A program made the translations under genes and the position numbers. A stretch of DNA of 64,000 nucleotides. Source: Psychrobacter sp. M13 (lineage in GTDB: Bacteria; Pseudomonadota; Gammaproteobacteria; Pseudomonadales; Moraxellaceae). Location of the stretch: the NCBI RefSeq assembly GCF_030718935.1, contig NZ_CP132194.1:930001-994000 (forward strand). Reading direction: 5' to 3'. Under the pieces are notes generated by a model, which saw only the letters and a program-made list of their open reading frames with translations, searched no databases and had not been told where the DNA came from. Within the stretch, counting starts at the first letter, position 1; the number at the start of each line of letters is the position of its first letter. Below, in pieces: positions 1-9,657 of the stretch.

Positions 1-2
1 AC

Positions 3-3000
3 AACCAAGGCGGTAGCAGCGTCATCAACGCCACAGGCGATGTCACTCTTGATGCGGTCAATGTCAGCTATCAGTCCAACAGCATTCTTGATAGTAATAA
101 CTACTATAACCAAGGCGCATCAGCCGATATTGGTAGCCAAATCACAGGTAACAACGACATCCTCTTAACCGGCAACAACATCAGTGGCACCGCGGCTCAA
201 ATCAGTAGCACTACTGGCAATGTTGGTATCCTTGCCGATGGCAACGTCGACTTCATCGAGGGTCGTAGTACAAACAATCTTAGTACTGCCTCAAAATCAA
301 AAGAAAGCAACTGGTATGGAAGTAAACGAATTTCAGAAAGTGTTGACTTTTATGAAGATAATGCGTTGATCACTAATATCAATGGTAACAGCGTTTCAAT
401 CGACTCAGAGAACGGTAACGTCAATTTAATAGGCTCAAACGTAAAAGCCGTTGGCGCTGCTAAAGTCACCGCTATGAACGGCAAGGTCACCGTTCAATCA
501 GCCGTAGATAAAGCCGCCTTGAGTGAAACCCGCAGCACCAGCAACTTCTACAAAGAAACAGGCGCACAAAAAGGCTACGAGCGCGAGACGCTTAATGAGA
601 CGGGCATCAGTGGTGGCACTGTCTATATTAATGGCAAAAATGTCGCTATCAACGGCGCTAGTTTGCAGGCCAGAGACGGTATCCTGCAAGTAGGCGATGC
701 CACCCTTGCCACTGATAGCCAAGGCAACTTAAGATTAGATGACAACGGCAAACCTATCATTGAATCAGGGTCTATAGACAACCTAAGCTTTGGCACTATT
801 GAGCTTAATAGCCGTGAGTGGGATGAAAAGCAAAAGGCCTATAAAGGAATTGCCAAAGTAGGAATGCAAGTCGCAGGTGTCGTCGGTGGTGCACTAGGTA
901 TCACCGATGGCATTACTATTAGCGAAAGCAGCGGCACGACTACCACTAGCAAAGACGAAGCCGTCAGTCGCCTAGAAGGACAAAACATACTAGTCGGTGG
1001 TAAAACCGTTCAAGCCAATGGCACCCAGTTCACCGCCACTCAAGCGGGCGGCAGCACATACGTACTAGGTAAAGATATTGACTTAGGGGTAGCAACTAGT
1101 ACTACCACTGCCACTACCACTGCCCAAAAAGAAACCATTGGTGGCGAAGGCATCAAGCTGAACAGCGACAGCTTACAGTTAGGAGCAGTCGTTCGCACCG
1201 AGACTGAAGATACCAAGACCACCACAACGGGGACGAATCAAGGCGTCGTCGTCAACAGTGACAACATCGTCGTCTTAGGTGATATGACTGATGGTAGCCT
1301 CACCACCACTGCCGCTAAGCTCAATGCCAATCAACAGACAGGTAGCTTATTGATTGGCGCTAAGACTACTGTCTTAGGAGGTATTGAAGATACTGAAACT
1401 GTCACCCAAAGCAATAAAACAGACACCACTCGCATCAGTGTTGACGTACATCACGCGGCAGTAGATACCATTAGCGCCGCTGAACAAGTCAAAGAAGCAG
1501 GCTCTGCCCTCGCCGCTGCTAAGAACAACCTTCGTGACGCCAAAGACAGAGTATCACGTGGTGAGCTAAGTCAAGATGCCATCAAAGACTATGAGATCAA
1601 CCTAGCTGCTGCCACCCTCAATCTTGCCAATGCCCAAATTAATCTCGGTAGTGTCGCCGCTGGTGCTGCTAATACTGCGGGCACCCTAGGCTTTAGTGCT
1701 TCAGCTAACGTTGAGAATACCCAAACTAAAACTACCGATACGCAAACCCAAGGCAAATGGCAAGGCACTGAGCTTAACGGCGCTAATGCTACCTTTGTCG
1801 GAGATGACTTTACAGGGGTTGGACTCAAAGGCAATATCGGACAGCTGAACATTGATAACCTTGGCAGTTTTACTCTCAACGCAGGTACCAACACGAGTAG
1901 TGGTAGCAGCACTAGTAAAACCAATAGCCAAACCGGCAGCATCAGCACCACAGGCAGTGCCAGCCTTGGTGTCAGTACCCAGCAGAGTCAGTCACAAGCT
2001 CAAGGCACTACCTATACCAACAGCGAGCTTAACATAGGAGAGTTTAATGGCTATGCAGGTACTACTGATTTAACTGGTGGTCGGATCAATGCTGGTGGTG
2101 GCAGTTATGCCACGGACACATTAAATATCGAAACTGTCCAAGACAGTGCCAGCAGCAGTAATAAAAGCTCAGGGGGCAACCTAGGCATCAACTTCGCAGG
2201 CGGTATTCCAAGCGGTGGCAGTATCGGAGCCAATAAAGCCAGTGGTAGCAGTCAAAGCATAACCGTCGCTGAGCAAAGCGGTATCATCTATAGCGGTGAC
2301 AATTACAGCCTAACCGCAGGCAGCACCACTAACATCGGTGGCATCATCGCTAATATCAACACCGATAGCGATGGCAACCAAACTAACGGCAACCTCAACT
2401 TCACCACAGGCACTCTAGTCACCAAAGATCTTATCAACACCGCAACCCAAGAACAAAAGAGCATCGGCGGCAGTCTAAGCATAGGTAGCACGGCTACAGG
2501 TAAGAGTCTGAACAATGTCGGTCTCCAGCTCGGTAATACTGGTCAAGAGTTTGAAAGTAAAACGCTTGCTACTATTGGACAAGGGGCGATTGTCACAGGC
2601 GACGCTCTCACAGGCAATGACAGCTTAGCAGGAGTCAACCGTGATGCTTTGAATACTGAGATCATCATCAAAGATATACAAACCGGTGGTCTTGATATTG
2701 ATGCGGGTATTGATGCAAGAGTGTTCACCAGTGCAGGTCGAGAGGAGATTGTCAAAGAACAAAGAGAGCTTGGGAAGAATGTTAAAGGCGTTGTTGCTAT
2801 TACTGGCACTGCGGGACTAGCCGTTCCCTCCATCGCAGCGGGACTCTTAGACAACGGCAATAGCAACCCTGATAGTCTTAATAAATCAGGCATTGATAAA
2901 GCCAAAGACAACGTTACTCAGCTCGTCAACAATCTAGAAACAGGTATGAGTGATGATACTGTTAATCTTACCGCGACTGTAGAAGCCATACAAGAGGGCG

Positions 3001-4223
3001 AGCTGACTAACAGTGTTGATAACAAAGACACCCTCAATCAGCTTAATGCTGCTATCACTCAAGGTACTGATGCTAGTGGCACTCAAATCAGTCTCGTTGA
3101 TGACCTGCGTAACGTAAATGGAGATAGTGTTCGAGGCACAACCAACGTTATCAATGGTACAGATACTTATATTGCTACCGATAGTATGGGTAATGTGGTT
3201 GAACTCATTAATCATGAAGGTGCCCATCAAAACGGTCAAGGAGAGTTCGCGGCTGATGTCATGGGTCAAACAGGTAACAGCGCCTTTAACCTTGGCAAAT
3301 GGGCGAACAGTGGCGCAATCGCGGAAGAACGCACGACCATTACGCCAAGACCAATCACGGCTACTAATGATGCTAAAGCTCAGCAGGAGCAACTCGCAAA
3401 TGATAAAGAGAAGTTAGAGACTCAGCAGAACGCTGGCGATGCGTTTGAGGATAATCGCAGAGGGATAACAGTTAGAAGTCCGCAACAACAACAAAGACGA
3501 GATATTATTGCTTTTGAAACATTGGCAATACGTAGACATTTACCTAATTTCAGAGGGATTTCTACAGCACGTCCAAACAATCAAATTTCTCAAGCTGAGG
3601 TATTAGAATATCAGGCATTAAGTAGATTCCTGCAATCGTCAGGAAGAACATATCCTAATCCTGAAGCTGCTTATCGAGCATTTCAGCGAGAAACAGCACA
3701 GCGTCCTGTCCAGTTAAACATAGAACTTGGTGGTAGTGGAGGACAGAGAACCAACTCTTCTTCTAACCCAGACGCAAATGCATGGGAGGCTATAAGACCT
3801 AATGTCCAGAATCCTAACAAAAGACATAAGGTAGATAGTGTTGGTGGTAAAAATGTACTAGTTAGAGACGTTAATACAGTGGTCAGTAGCCGTGTCAATA
3901 TGGAACATGATATTATCCAAATAAGGCTAGGTGGAGGTCAACCATCAAGAGGACCAAGCGGTGAAAGGCAAATTGAGATAAATGGCAGAACATATCAGAC
4001 ACACGCCGGAGGAGGTCCGAACACATCGGACAGTCTAATTCCTGTATCATCACGTAATCCAAATGAAATGTTTAGATTATCTCGAGGAGAGTATAAGAAT
4101 TTACAACAAATTGTCAGGAATAAGGGCAATATCAATCAAACACGTACTAATCTGTCTGGTCGTCCAGACTTCAATCAGAATGATTTTAATAGAGCGGCAG
4201 AGGTATACAATGCAACAAGATGA
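3..4223 (+). CDS. cdiA: CdiA-type contact-dependent inhibition exoprotein, 3' part (5' end outside window), with toxin CT1
   Basis: The frame is open from base 3, so the gene enters from the left and the first in-frame ATG is not its start. The protein is rich in Gly/Ser/Asn/Thr hemagglutinin-like repeats, as in two-partner-secreted CdiA/FhaB proteins that form a surface filament and deliver a C-terminal toxin to neighbouring cells. Near 3180-3290 lies a zincin-like motif, HEGAH followed five residues later by Glu. The conserved part ends at a Gln/Glu/Lys-rich helix closing with GDAFED (about 3450), the same boundary used by the downstream cassettes. The remaining ~255 residues are the variable toxin CT1, Gln/Asn/Arg-rich, which I do not recognise. 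No VENN motif precedes it. The immunity gene overlaps the stop by 14 bp. The cdiB transporter gene is not in the window and presumably lies upstream. Identification as CdiA is strong; the toxin activity is unknown. Confidence 0.88.
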   Translation, partial: NQGGSSVINATGDVTLDAVNVSYQSNSILDSNNYYNQGASADIGSQITGNNDILLTGNNISGTAAQISSTTGNVGILADGNVDFIEGRSTNNLSTASKSKESNWYGSKRISESVDFYEDNALITNINGNSVSIDSENGNVNLIGSNVKAVGAAKVTAMNGKVTVQSAVDKAALSETRSTSNFYKETGAQKGYERETLNETGISGGTVYINGKNVAINGASLQARDGILQVGDATLATDSQGNLRLDDNGKPIIESGSIDNLSFGTIELNSREWDEKQKAYKGIAKVGMQVAGVVGGALGITDGITISESSGTTTTSKDEAVSRLEGQNILVGGKTVQANGTQFTATQAGGSTYVLGKDIDLGVATSTTTATTTAQKETIGGEGIKLNSDSLQLGAVVRTETEDTKTTTTGTNQGVVVNSDNIVVLGDMTDGSLTTTAAKLNANQQTGSLLIGAKTTVLGGIEDTETVTQSNKTDTTRISVDVHHAAVDTISAAEQVKEAGSALAAAKNNLRDAKDRVSRGELSQDAIKDYEINLAAATLNLANAQINLGSVAAGAANTAGTLGFSASANVENTQTKTTDTQTQGKWQGTELNGANATFVGDDFTGVGLKGNIGQLNIDNLGSFTLNAGTNTSSGSSTSKTNSQTGSISTTGSASLGVSTQQSQSQAQGTTYTNSELNIGEFNGYAGTTDLTGGRINAGGGSYATDTLNIETVQDSASSSNKSSGGNLGINFAGGIPSGGSIGANKASGSSQSITVAEQSGIIYSGDNYSLTAGSTTNIGGIIANINTDSDGNQTNGNLNFTTGTLVTKDLINTATQEQKSIGGSLSIGSTATGKSLNNVGLQLGNTGQEFESKTLATIGQGAIVTGDALTGNDSLAGVNRDALNTEIIIKDIQTGGLDIDAGIDARVFTSAGREEIVKEQRELGKNVKGVVAITGTAGLAVPSIAAGLLDNGNSNPDSLNKSGIDKAKDNVTQLVNNLETGMSDDTVNLTATVEAIQEGELTNSVDNKDTLNQLNAAITQGTDASGTQISLVDDLRNVNGDSVRGTTNVINGTDTYIATDSMGNVVELINHEGAHQNGQGEFAADVMGQTGNSAFNLGKWANSGAIAEERTTITPRPITATNDAKAQQEQLANDKEKLETQQNAGDAFEDNRRGITVRSPQQQQRRDIIAFETLAIRRHLPNFRGISTARPNNQISQAEVLEYQALSRFLQSSGRTYPNPEAAYRAFQRETAQRPVQLNIELGGSGGQRTNSSSNPDANAWEAIRPNVQNPNKRHKVDSVGGKNVLVRDVNTVVSSRVNMEHDIIQIRLGGGQPSRGPSGERQIEINGRTYQTHAGGGPNTSDSLIPVSSRNPNEMFRLSRGEYKNLQQIVRNKGNINQTRTNLSGRPDFNQNDFNRAAEVYNATR

Positions 4224-4695
4224 ACTGGATGGATACTATAATATTTTATTTGAAAATGAATTTAATATTAATGAGTTAAAAGACTTGATGATAGAAAGGT
4301 TTCCCACCTCGAATATAATTTTTGATATCGATGATGAATATGGAGCCATAGAGCATCGTCATAATGATGATAAATTTGATATATCCATGTCTATTTTTTA
4401 TATGAAAACAGATGATGTTTATGATTTTAAAGATGTAAAGATTAGAGCATTGCTATACGTAGGGACTGAACTTCAAATTAGCTCTTTTGACATAATGAAC
4501 TTTTTACAAACAATTTCTAAGAAGTTTAATACAAAGATTTATGTGCCTATCGAAGACGTAGAAAAAGTATTACCTAGCTTAGGTAATATTAAAACGTGGT
4601 GTATAGATAATGATAAAAGAAAGATTGTATTTGATTTAGAAGAGTTATCAGGTAATTCTTTAAATCACTATTGCGACTATCTACTTTTCCCTTGA
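4210..4695 (+). CDS. Predicted CdiI-type immunity protein for CT1
   Basis: The ATG at 4210 is preceded by AGAGGT at a 6-nt spacing and overlaps the cdiA stop by 14 bp, implying translational coupling. A longer frame reaching back to 4063 is unlikely because it would sit inside the toxin domain. The 161-residue product is acidic (many Asp/Glu), lacks a signal peptide or membrane segment, and is far more AT-rich than cdiA, as is usual for CDI immunity genes. Such proteins bind and neutralise the cognate toxin in the cytoplasm. No named Imm family is recognised; the role is inferred from position, size and composition. Confidence 0.75.
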   Translation: MQQDELDGYYNILFENEFNINELKDLMIERFPTSNIIFDIDDEYGAIEHRHNDDKFDISMSIFYMKTDDVYDFKDVKIRALLYVGTELQISSFDIMNFLQTISKKFNTKIYVPIEDVEKVLPSLGNIKTWCIDNDKRKIVFDLEELSGNSLNHYCDYLLFP

Positions 4696-4764
4696 GATAT
4701 AAAAGCTGATAAGCAGACTAAATGGGATGGCAATAAGTATAGGGCAGGTTATTACTTTCATTAG
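4696..4764 (+). pseudogene. Remnant: C-terminal tail of a lost CDI toxin
   Basis: Immediately after the immunity stop, a frame with no start encodes 22 residues (containing KWDGNKYRAGYYFH) and ends at 4764. A degraded immunity-like reading frame starts six bases later, reproducing the toxin-immunity spacing seen in the intact modules. It is best read as the 3' stump of a toxin whose upstream part was lost when CT1 recombined in. The peptide is too short for a family assignment. Confidence 0.4.
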
Positions 4765-4770
4765 TTTGGC

Positions 4771-5044
4771 ATGATATCAAAAGCCTACTATTTATGTCGT
4801 CTTTGTATTGTTTAGAAAAAATAGGTAATAGGATTTATACAAAAGAAAATTTAGTCAATAAGAAAATATTGAATTTTTAAGAAAAAACGAAGCTTACACC
4901 TTAGATGTGCCATCCTCTTATATGACATATTACTTAAAAGAAGATATGTTTTATTCTTTATCTAAAGACAGTCATTTTTTGATTACGACTAAATTAAACC
5001 CTATATTTTGTGAACAGTTAGTAGATAAGCGAATGAGTCTGTGA
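4771..5044 (+). pseudogene. Degenerate immunity-gene remnant
   Basis: An ATG at 4771 opens a 14-residue peptide that hits a stop. Coding-like sequence resumes in other frames, notably an uninterrupted 60-codon stretch at 4862-5044 containing DVPSSYMTYYLKEDMFYSLS. The AT-rich composition, acidic/aromatic residues and place between a toxin stump and a terminator all fit an orphan immunity gene decayed by frameshifts. The original family cannot be named. Confidence 0.4.
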
Positions 5045-5087
5045 GTAAGTGTCGTAACACATAAAAGTTAAGCGCAATTAGATCAGA

Positions 5088-5120
5088 AAACTACGATGCA
5101 TCATGTATCGTAGCTTTTTT
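5088..5120 (+). terminator. Intrinsic terminator ending the first CDI module
   Basis: An inverted repeat, CTACGATGCA / TGTATCGTAG with a short loop, is followed by TTTTTT. Two close relatives of this hairpin end later modules (7810 and 16806), and cdiA-homologous sequence restarts within about 20 bases. Confidence 0.75.
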
Positions 5121-5135
5121 ATTTGGCTTAACTAA

Positions 5136-7166
5136 ACCAATGACACGCTCAACTTCACCACAGGCACTCTAGTCACCAAAGATCTTATCAACACCGCAAC
5201 CCAAGAACAAAAGAGCATCGGTGGCAGTATTAGCACAGGTAAAACCGCAACGGGCGTTAGTCTCAATAACATCGGTCTTCAGCTTGGTAATACAGGTCAA
5301 GAGTTTAAAAGTAAAACGCTTGCTACTATTGGACAAGGCGCTGTGGTCACGGGTGACATGATCACAGGACAAGATAGCTTAGCAGGTGTCAATCGTGATG
5401 CCTTCAACACTGAAACCATCATTACAGATAGGCAGACGGGTGGTCTTGCGGTAGATACGGGTATTGATACCCGAGTGTTTACCAGTGCAGGTCGAGAGGA
5501 GATTGTCAAAGAACAAAGAGAGCTTGGGAAGAATGTTAAAGGCGTTGTTGCTATTACTGGCACTGCGGGACTAGCCGTTCCCTCCATCGCAGCGGGACTC
5601 TTAGACAACGGCAATAGCAACCCTGATAGTCTTAATAAATCAGGCATTGATAAAGCCAAAGACAACGTTACTCAGCTCGTCAACAATCTAGAAACAGGTA
5701 TGAGTGATGATACTGTTAATCTTACCGCGACTGTAGAAGCCATACAAGAAGGTGAGCTAACTAATAGTATTGACAACCAAGACACCCTCAACAACTTCAA
5801 TACCGCCATTACCGAAGGCACTGATGCTGATGGGACGAAAATTAGTCTTGTCGATGACCCTCGTAATGTAGACGGCATACGAGTACGAGGTACCACCAAC
5901 GTTGATACAGGACAAGACACCTTTATTGATACTAGTAGCATGAGTAGTGTGGTTGAAGTCATCAACCATGACGCGGCTCATCAAAACGGACAAGGAGAAG
6001 CGGCGGCTGATGTCATGGGTCAAACAGGTAACCGTGCCTTTAACCTTGGTAAATGGGCAAACAGTGGCGCTATCGCGGAGGAGCGCACGACGATCACGCC
6101 AAGACCAATTACTTCTACTAATGATGCTAAAGCGCAGCAAGAGCAATTAGCAAGCAATAAAGAGAAGTTAGAGGCTCAGCAGGAAGCTGGGGATGCGTTT
6201 GAGGATGATACGGATACTTGGACTTATAATGGAAATTCTGCGCCCTCTACTAACGCTGAAATGAGAGCTTTAAATAATGAAGCAAAAAGGTTGTTTCCGA
6301 ACAGTACTGCTGATCAAGAAGCTTATAAGGCGGGGAAAGAGTCTGCTTTTGGCTCTAGTGTTGTTAATGCAGGGCAAGGATTAGTAGAAATTGCTAGAGA
6401 TCCAAAAAGTGCGATTACTAATTCGTTTAGAGGTATGATAAACGTATTAACTGATCCGAATAAAGCGGGTCAAGAGATGAGAGCAGCCATAATTCAATGG
6501 AAAGACGACTACAACAAAGCTTTGAAAGACAACCCAAAACTTGCCGGTAAAATGAGAGGTGAGCTTGAGGATGCTGTAGGATTTGGAGTGGTTAGTACGG
6601 TATTAACTGGAGGTTCAGCTAATGCTCTAAAAACATTGCAACAAACGGGTAAGTTTGAATCAAGAGGTGTATTAGGAGATAATAATGGTTCAGGAAATGC
6701 TAAAGAAGTTATTCATGGAGGAAATGGTCAGGCAATATCAGGTCATGGATATTATGATTTTAGAATGACTGCTAATAGAGAGTTAATTGTACCTGAAGGT
6801 ACTACTGTTATAACTGCGCCATTTAATACAAAAATTAGTGATACTACTGGACGTTTTATGGAAGGCGTTAATGCTGATAAATTAGGTCGAGTTAATGCTA
6901 ATCAGAGAGTACAAATGGCAAAGGATTGGGCTAAACAAAATAACATAACTGGACGAGCTCTGACTAGACTAAAAAATGAAGTTAAAGAGCTACAGGTTTA
7001 TAAGCCTGGATCTACTATGCCTAATTATAGTATCAGCCCACCTGAAAGACTAACGATCCATAAAAACTCTACTACAGTAGGAGTGACGACAAATCTTGAT
7101 CAGATACTAAAGCCTAATAAAGGTTGTATTCCTTTAGCTACCTGTACTGAAACTATTAAACGCTAA
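5136..7166 (+). CDS. Displaced cdiA-CT cassette 2: startless CdiA arm with pretoxin and Stv-like toxin domain
   Basis: An in-frame stop (5133) precedes homology to cdiA that begins at about 5139, so the cassette has no native start; the first ATG is 5343. The arm repeats CdiA sequence, including a run of about 250 bp identical to bases ~2740-2990, and ends at the shared GDAFED boundary (6206). The zincin motif here is HDAAH rather than HEGAH. Next comes a domain shared with the 19.6-kb cassette (DTDTWTYNGN ... MINVLTDPNKAG ... MRAAIIQW). The terminal ~170 residues contain GGNGQAISGHG and VPEGTTVI, resembling the 'Stv' domain of polymorphic toxins; that match is from memory and tentative. A cognate immunity gene follows after 12 bp. 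It is probably silent unless recombined into cdiA. Confidence 0.75.
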   Translation, partial: TNDTLNFTTGTLVTKDLINTATQEQKSIGGSISTGKTATGVSLNNIGLQLGNTGQEFKSKTLATIGQGAVVTGDMITGQDSLAGVNRDAFNTETIITDRQTGGLAVDTGIDTRVFTSAGREEIVKEQRELGKNVKGVVAITGTAGLAVPSIAAGLLDNGNSNPDSLNKSGIDKAKDNVTQLVNNLETGMSDDTVNLTATVEAIQEGELTNSIDNQDTLNNFNTAITEGTDADGTKISLVDDPRNVDGIRVRGTTNVDTGQDTFIDTSSMSSVVEVINHDAAHQNGQGEAAADVMGQTGNRAFNLGKWANSGAIAEERTTITPRPITSTNDAKAQQEQLASNKEKLEAQQEAGDAFEDDTDTWTYNGNSAPSTNAEMRALNNEAKRLFPNSTADQEAYKAGKESAFGSSVVNAGQGLVEIARDPKSAITNSFRGMINVLTDPNKAGQEMRAAIIQWKDDYNKALKDNPKLAGKMRGELEDAVGFGVVSTVLTGGSANALKTLQQTGKFESRGVLGDNNGSGNAKEVIHGGNGQAISGHGYYDFRMTANRELIVPEGTTVITAPFNTKISDTTGRFMEGVNADKLGRVNANQRVQMAKDWAKQNNITGRALTRLKNEVKELQVYKPGSTMPNYSISPPERLTIHKNSTTVGVTTNLDQILKPNKGCIPLATCTETIKR

Positions 7167-7178
7167 CAGAGGCAAATT

Positions 7179-7685
7179 ATGTATTATCCTGATTTAGAAA
7201 ACTATTATATGTACGATGATAACTACTCGAATATGTTTAACATTGGTTGGTTGGATAAGTCTTATGATTTCACAAAAGGTGAGGTTAGCCAAAATTTAGT
7301 GGAAAAACTTCGATATCTAACATTACTTGCGAGAGAGCAAGATATGTTTCATTACACACATCCGAGTGGCATTGTTGTTCACAGTGGATTAGTTCGAGGA
7401 CCAATATTCGAATGTCCTTATTGTGGAGAAAAAATCGGTCTGTTCGATGAGAATGATCAGTCTGATAACCCAAAGGGTGTTCAATTAGGATTAAATACTA
7501 TGGAAATACCAAGTATTGACGGAAATTTCATCTACATATTCCCCACTTTACTCTATCACTATATTACTGAACATAATTATCGTCCACCAAACGAATTTTT
7601 ATTAGCTTTAGAGGCTTTTGATTTAACCAAACCTTTCAACTGTAACGACTTAGATGACAATGTCTATGAAAGTTTTGGAGAATGA
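7179..7685 (+). CDS. Predicted immunity protein of cassette 2
   Basis: A 168-residue acidic, aromatic-rich cytoplasmic protein. Its ATG follows CAGAGGC at a sensible ribosome-binding distance and lies 12 bp after the toxin stop. It has a CPYCGEK segment, one CxxC pair, but no second pair that would make a clear zinc finger. No family is recognised. The role is inferred from the invariable toxin-then-immunity order in this locus. No nearby promoter is evident, but orphan immunity genes are often expressed on their own. Confidence 0.7.
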   Translation: MYYPDLENYYMYDDNYSNMFNIGWLDKSYDFTKGEVSQNLVEKLRYLTLLAREQDMFHYTHPSGIVVHSGLVRGPIFECPYCGEKIGLFDENDQSDNPKGVQLGLNTMEIPSIDGNFIYIFPTLLYHYITEHNYRPPNEFLLALEAFDLTKPFNCNDLDDNVYESFGE

Positions 7686-7809
7686 TCAGTTAATTTGAAT
7701 TGAAATTTATATTATAAGATAATTTGAAAATATTATTTTCACGTATTGAGTCTGGTCTCTAATTTGTCCAGCGCATCAAACATTTTCCAAAATTCAGAAT
7801 TTATTCAAA

Positions 7810-7848
7810 GGCTACCACATAAGAATTTATGTCGTAGCTTTTTTTATT
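7810..7848 (+). terminator. Intrinsic terminator ending cassette 2
   Basis: The arms GCTACCACATAA and TTATGTCGTAGC (one mismatch) are followed by TTTTTTT. It belongs to the same hairpin family as 5088 and 16806. The next cdiA arm starts about 15 bases downstream. Confidence 0.7.
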
Positions 7849-7853
7849 CTTAA

Positions 7854-9656
7854 TTTATTATTCTTACCGCGACTGTAGAAGCCATACAAGAAGGTGAGCT
7901 AACTAATAGTATTGACAACCAAGACACCCTCAACAACTTCAATACCGCCATTACCGAAGGCACTGATGCTGATGGGACGAAAATTAGTCTTGTCGATGAC
8001 CCTCGTAATGTAGACGGCATACGAGTACGAGGTACCACCAACGTTGATACAGGACAAGACACCTTTATTGATACTAGTAGCATGAGTAGTGTGGTTGAAG
8101 TCATCAACCATGACGCGGCTCATCAAAACGGACAAGGAGAAGCGGCGGCTGATGTCATGGGTCAAACAGGCAACCGTGCCTTTAACCTTGGTAAATGGGC
8201 AAACAGTGGCGCTATCGCGGAGGAGCGCACGACGATCACGCCAAGACCAATTACTTCTACTAATGATGCTAAAGCGCAGCAAGAGCAATTAGCAAGCAAT
8301 AAAGAGAAGTTAGAGGCTCAGCAGGAAGCTGGGGATGCGTTTGAGGATGGTGGAATCTACGACGGTACTGTACCTGGTTACTCTGGTGAGTGGGAGGATA
8401 TGAAAAATGTATGGGGAACTAAAACTCGACCTATAACAGAGAAAGATTTTGATAAATTCGTAAAAAGTATGTCTAAGACATTAGGATTTGATGTAGAAGA
8501 TGCTGCAATCCATATTTTTACGCCTTTGATGGCTGGGTCGGGTTCAACTGCCAATATGGTCGTTAGTATAGGCAAAAGTGGTATTATAATTTCAAATAAA
8601 GGTAGAGTAGTCAAGCAGTATAGTTCTGCTTATCTTGCTAAACTAGCTGCTAGTAGAAAGGCTAGCAAAAGTGCAGCTTCTGACTTGCCTTCTACAAATA
8701 TAGGTTCAAATCTTCCTGTAATCAAAGGTACTTCTATTAAGCAAGCAGGGGCAACTAAAAATTTAGACTTTAGCAAGGTATGTAGTGGTACAGTATGCTT
8801 CACCGCAGGTACATTAATTCATACTATTCATGGTACAAAACCAATCGAAACAATTGAACGTAGCGAACTGGTTTGGTCAAGAGAAGAGTTTGGTGACAAA
8901 TATGATTATCGACCTGTCATTGACACTAAGGTTACACCTAACGTTGCTATCTTTGAAGTTAAGATAAAACACGACAACGGCTTAGAAGAAACATTTAATA
9001 CCACAGAAGAGCATCCGTTTTGGATTGACGGTGAAGGCTGGCGTAAAGCGTCTGTCTTAGAAGCAGGGATGAAGCTGTTAGATAAAAATGGTAAAGCTAC
9101 TGCGACAATAATTAGCCAAACTGCTTTAGATAAGAATGAAACGGTTTATAATTTTGAAGTGCAGGACTTCCATACTTATCATATTGGTGAAATAGGCCTT
9201 TGGGTGCACAATGCAAATTGTTGTGACTTCACTGACAACTGGGGTGCCATTGAACCAAAATTCAAAGCAGCAGGTTGGGTTGATTCAAAAACAAACAAGG
9301 TCAGATATCTAGATCCATTTGATGGTAAATTAAAGAACTTTCCTGATGATGTAAAACCACAGGTTGATCATGTATTGCCAAGAGCTGAAGCTAAAAGATT
9401 AGCAGGTAAAGACTTAACCACTTCTGAATTAAATAATATCATCAATTCTAGTGATAATTTAATGCCTATACCTGGTTATTTGAATGGATCCAAAGGCAGT
9501 AAAGTAGAATACTCAAATGGCGGTTGGGTACAATATGGAAATAAAGGAGGTACGCCAATACCGATTAATGCAGAATACAAAGCACATATTCTAGAAATTC
9601 AAAAAGATATTCGACTCAAAATTTTAAAAGCTATCGAAGTTAAAGAAGGTAAATAA
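7854..9656 (+). CDS. Displaced cdiA-CT cassette 3: CdiA arm, HINT autoprocessing domain and HNH-type nuclease toxin
   Basis: The frame opens after a stop at 7851 with no native start (first ATG 8082). The arm up to GDAFED (8348) matches cassette 2 over about 480 bp with only one difference I could see, including the HDAAH variant. After a ~150-residue linker comes a HINT (hedgehog/intein) domain at 8796-9212: it starts with Cys in VCFTAGTLIHTIHGTKPIE, has TTEEHPFW (block-B-like His) and ends WVHN followed by Ala. Such pretoxin HINT domains are thought to release the toxin by self-cleavage. The final ~145 residues contain VDHVLPRAEA and NLMPIPGYLNGSKG, the His-plus-Asn layout of HNH/endonuclease-VII-like toxins, so a DNase is likely. 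The immunity gene starts 1 bp after the stop. Confidence 0.8.
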   Translation, partial: FIILTATVEAIQEGELTNSIDNQDTLNNFNTAITEGTDADGTKISLVDDPRNVDGIRVRGTTNVDTGQDTFIDTSSMSSVVEVINHDAAHQNGQGEAAADVMGQTGNRAFNLGKWANSGAIAEERTTITPRPITSTNDAKAQQEQLASNKEKLEAQQEAGDAFEDGGIYDGTVPGYSGEWEDMKNVWGTKTRPITEKDFDKFVKSMSKTLGFDVEDAAIHIFTPLMAGSGSTANMVVSIGKSGIIISNKGRVVKQYSSAYLAKLAASRKASKSAASDLPSTNIGSNLPVIKGTSIKQAGATKNLDFSKVCSGTVCFTAGTLIHTIHGTKPIETIERSELVWSREEFGDKYDYRPVIDTKVTPNVAIFEVKIKHDNGLEETFNTTEEHPFWIDGEGWRKASVLEAGMKLLDKNGKATATIISQTALDKNETVYNFEVQDFHTYHIGEIGLWVHNANCCDFTDNWGAIEPKFKAAGWVDSKTNKVRYLDPFDGKLKNFPDDVKPQVDHVLPRAEAKRLAGKDLTTSELNNIINSSDNLMPIPGYLNGSKGSKVEYSNGGWVQYGNKGGTPIPINAEYKAHILEIQKDIRLKILKAIEVKEGK

Positions 9657-9657
9657 A

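Noticed and set aside
2543..3392. Minus-strand frames inside cdiA and its copies (also near 5297, 5757, 7899, 17130)
   Set aside because: They recur wherever the cdiA arm recurs and are antisense shadows with low-complexity products.
4063..4209. Longer start for the first immunity gene
   Set aside because: It would lie inside the CT1 toxin frame; the ATG at 4210 has a ribosome-binding site and the usual 14-bp overlap.
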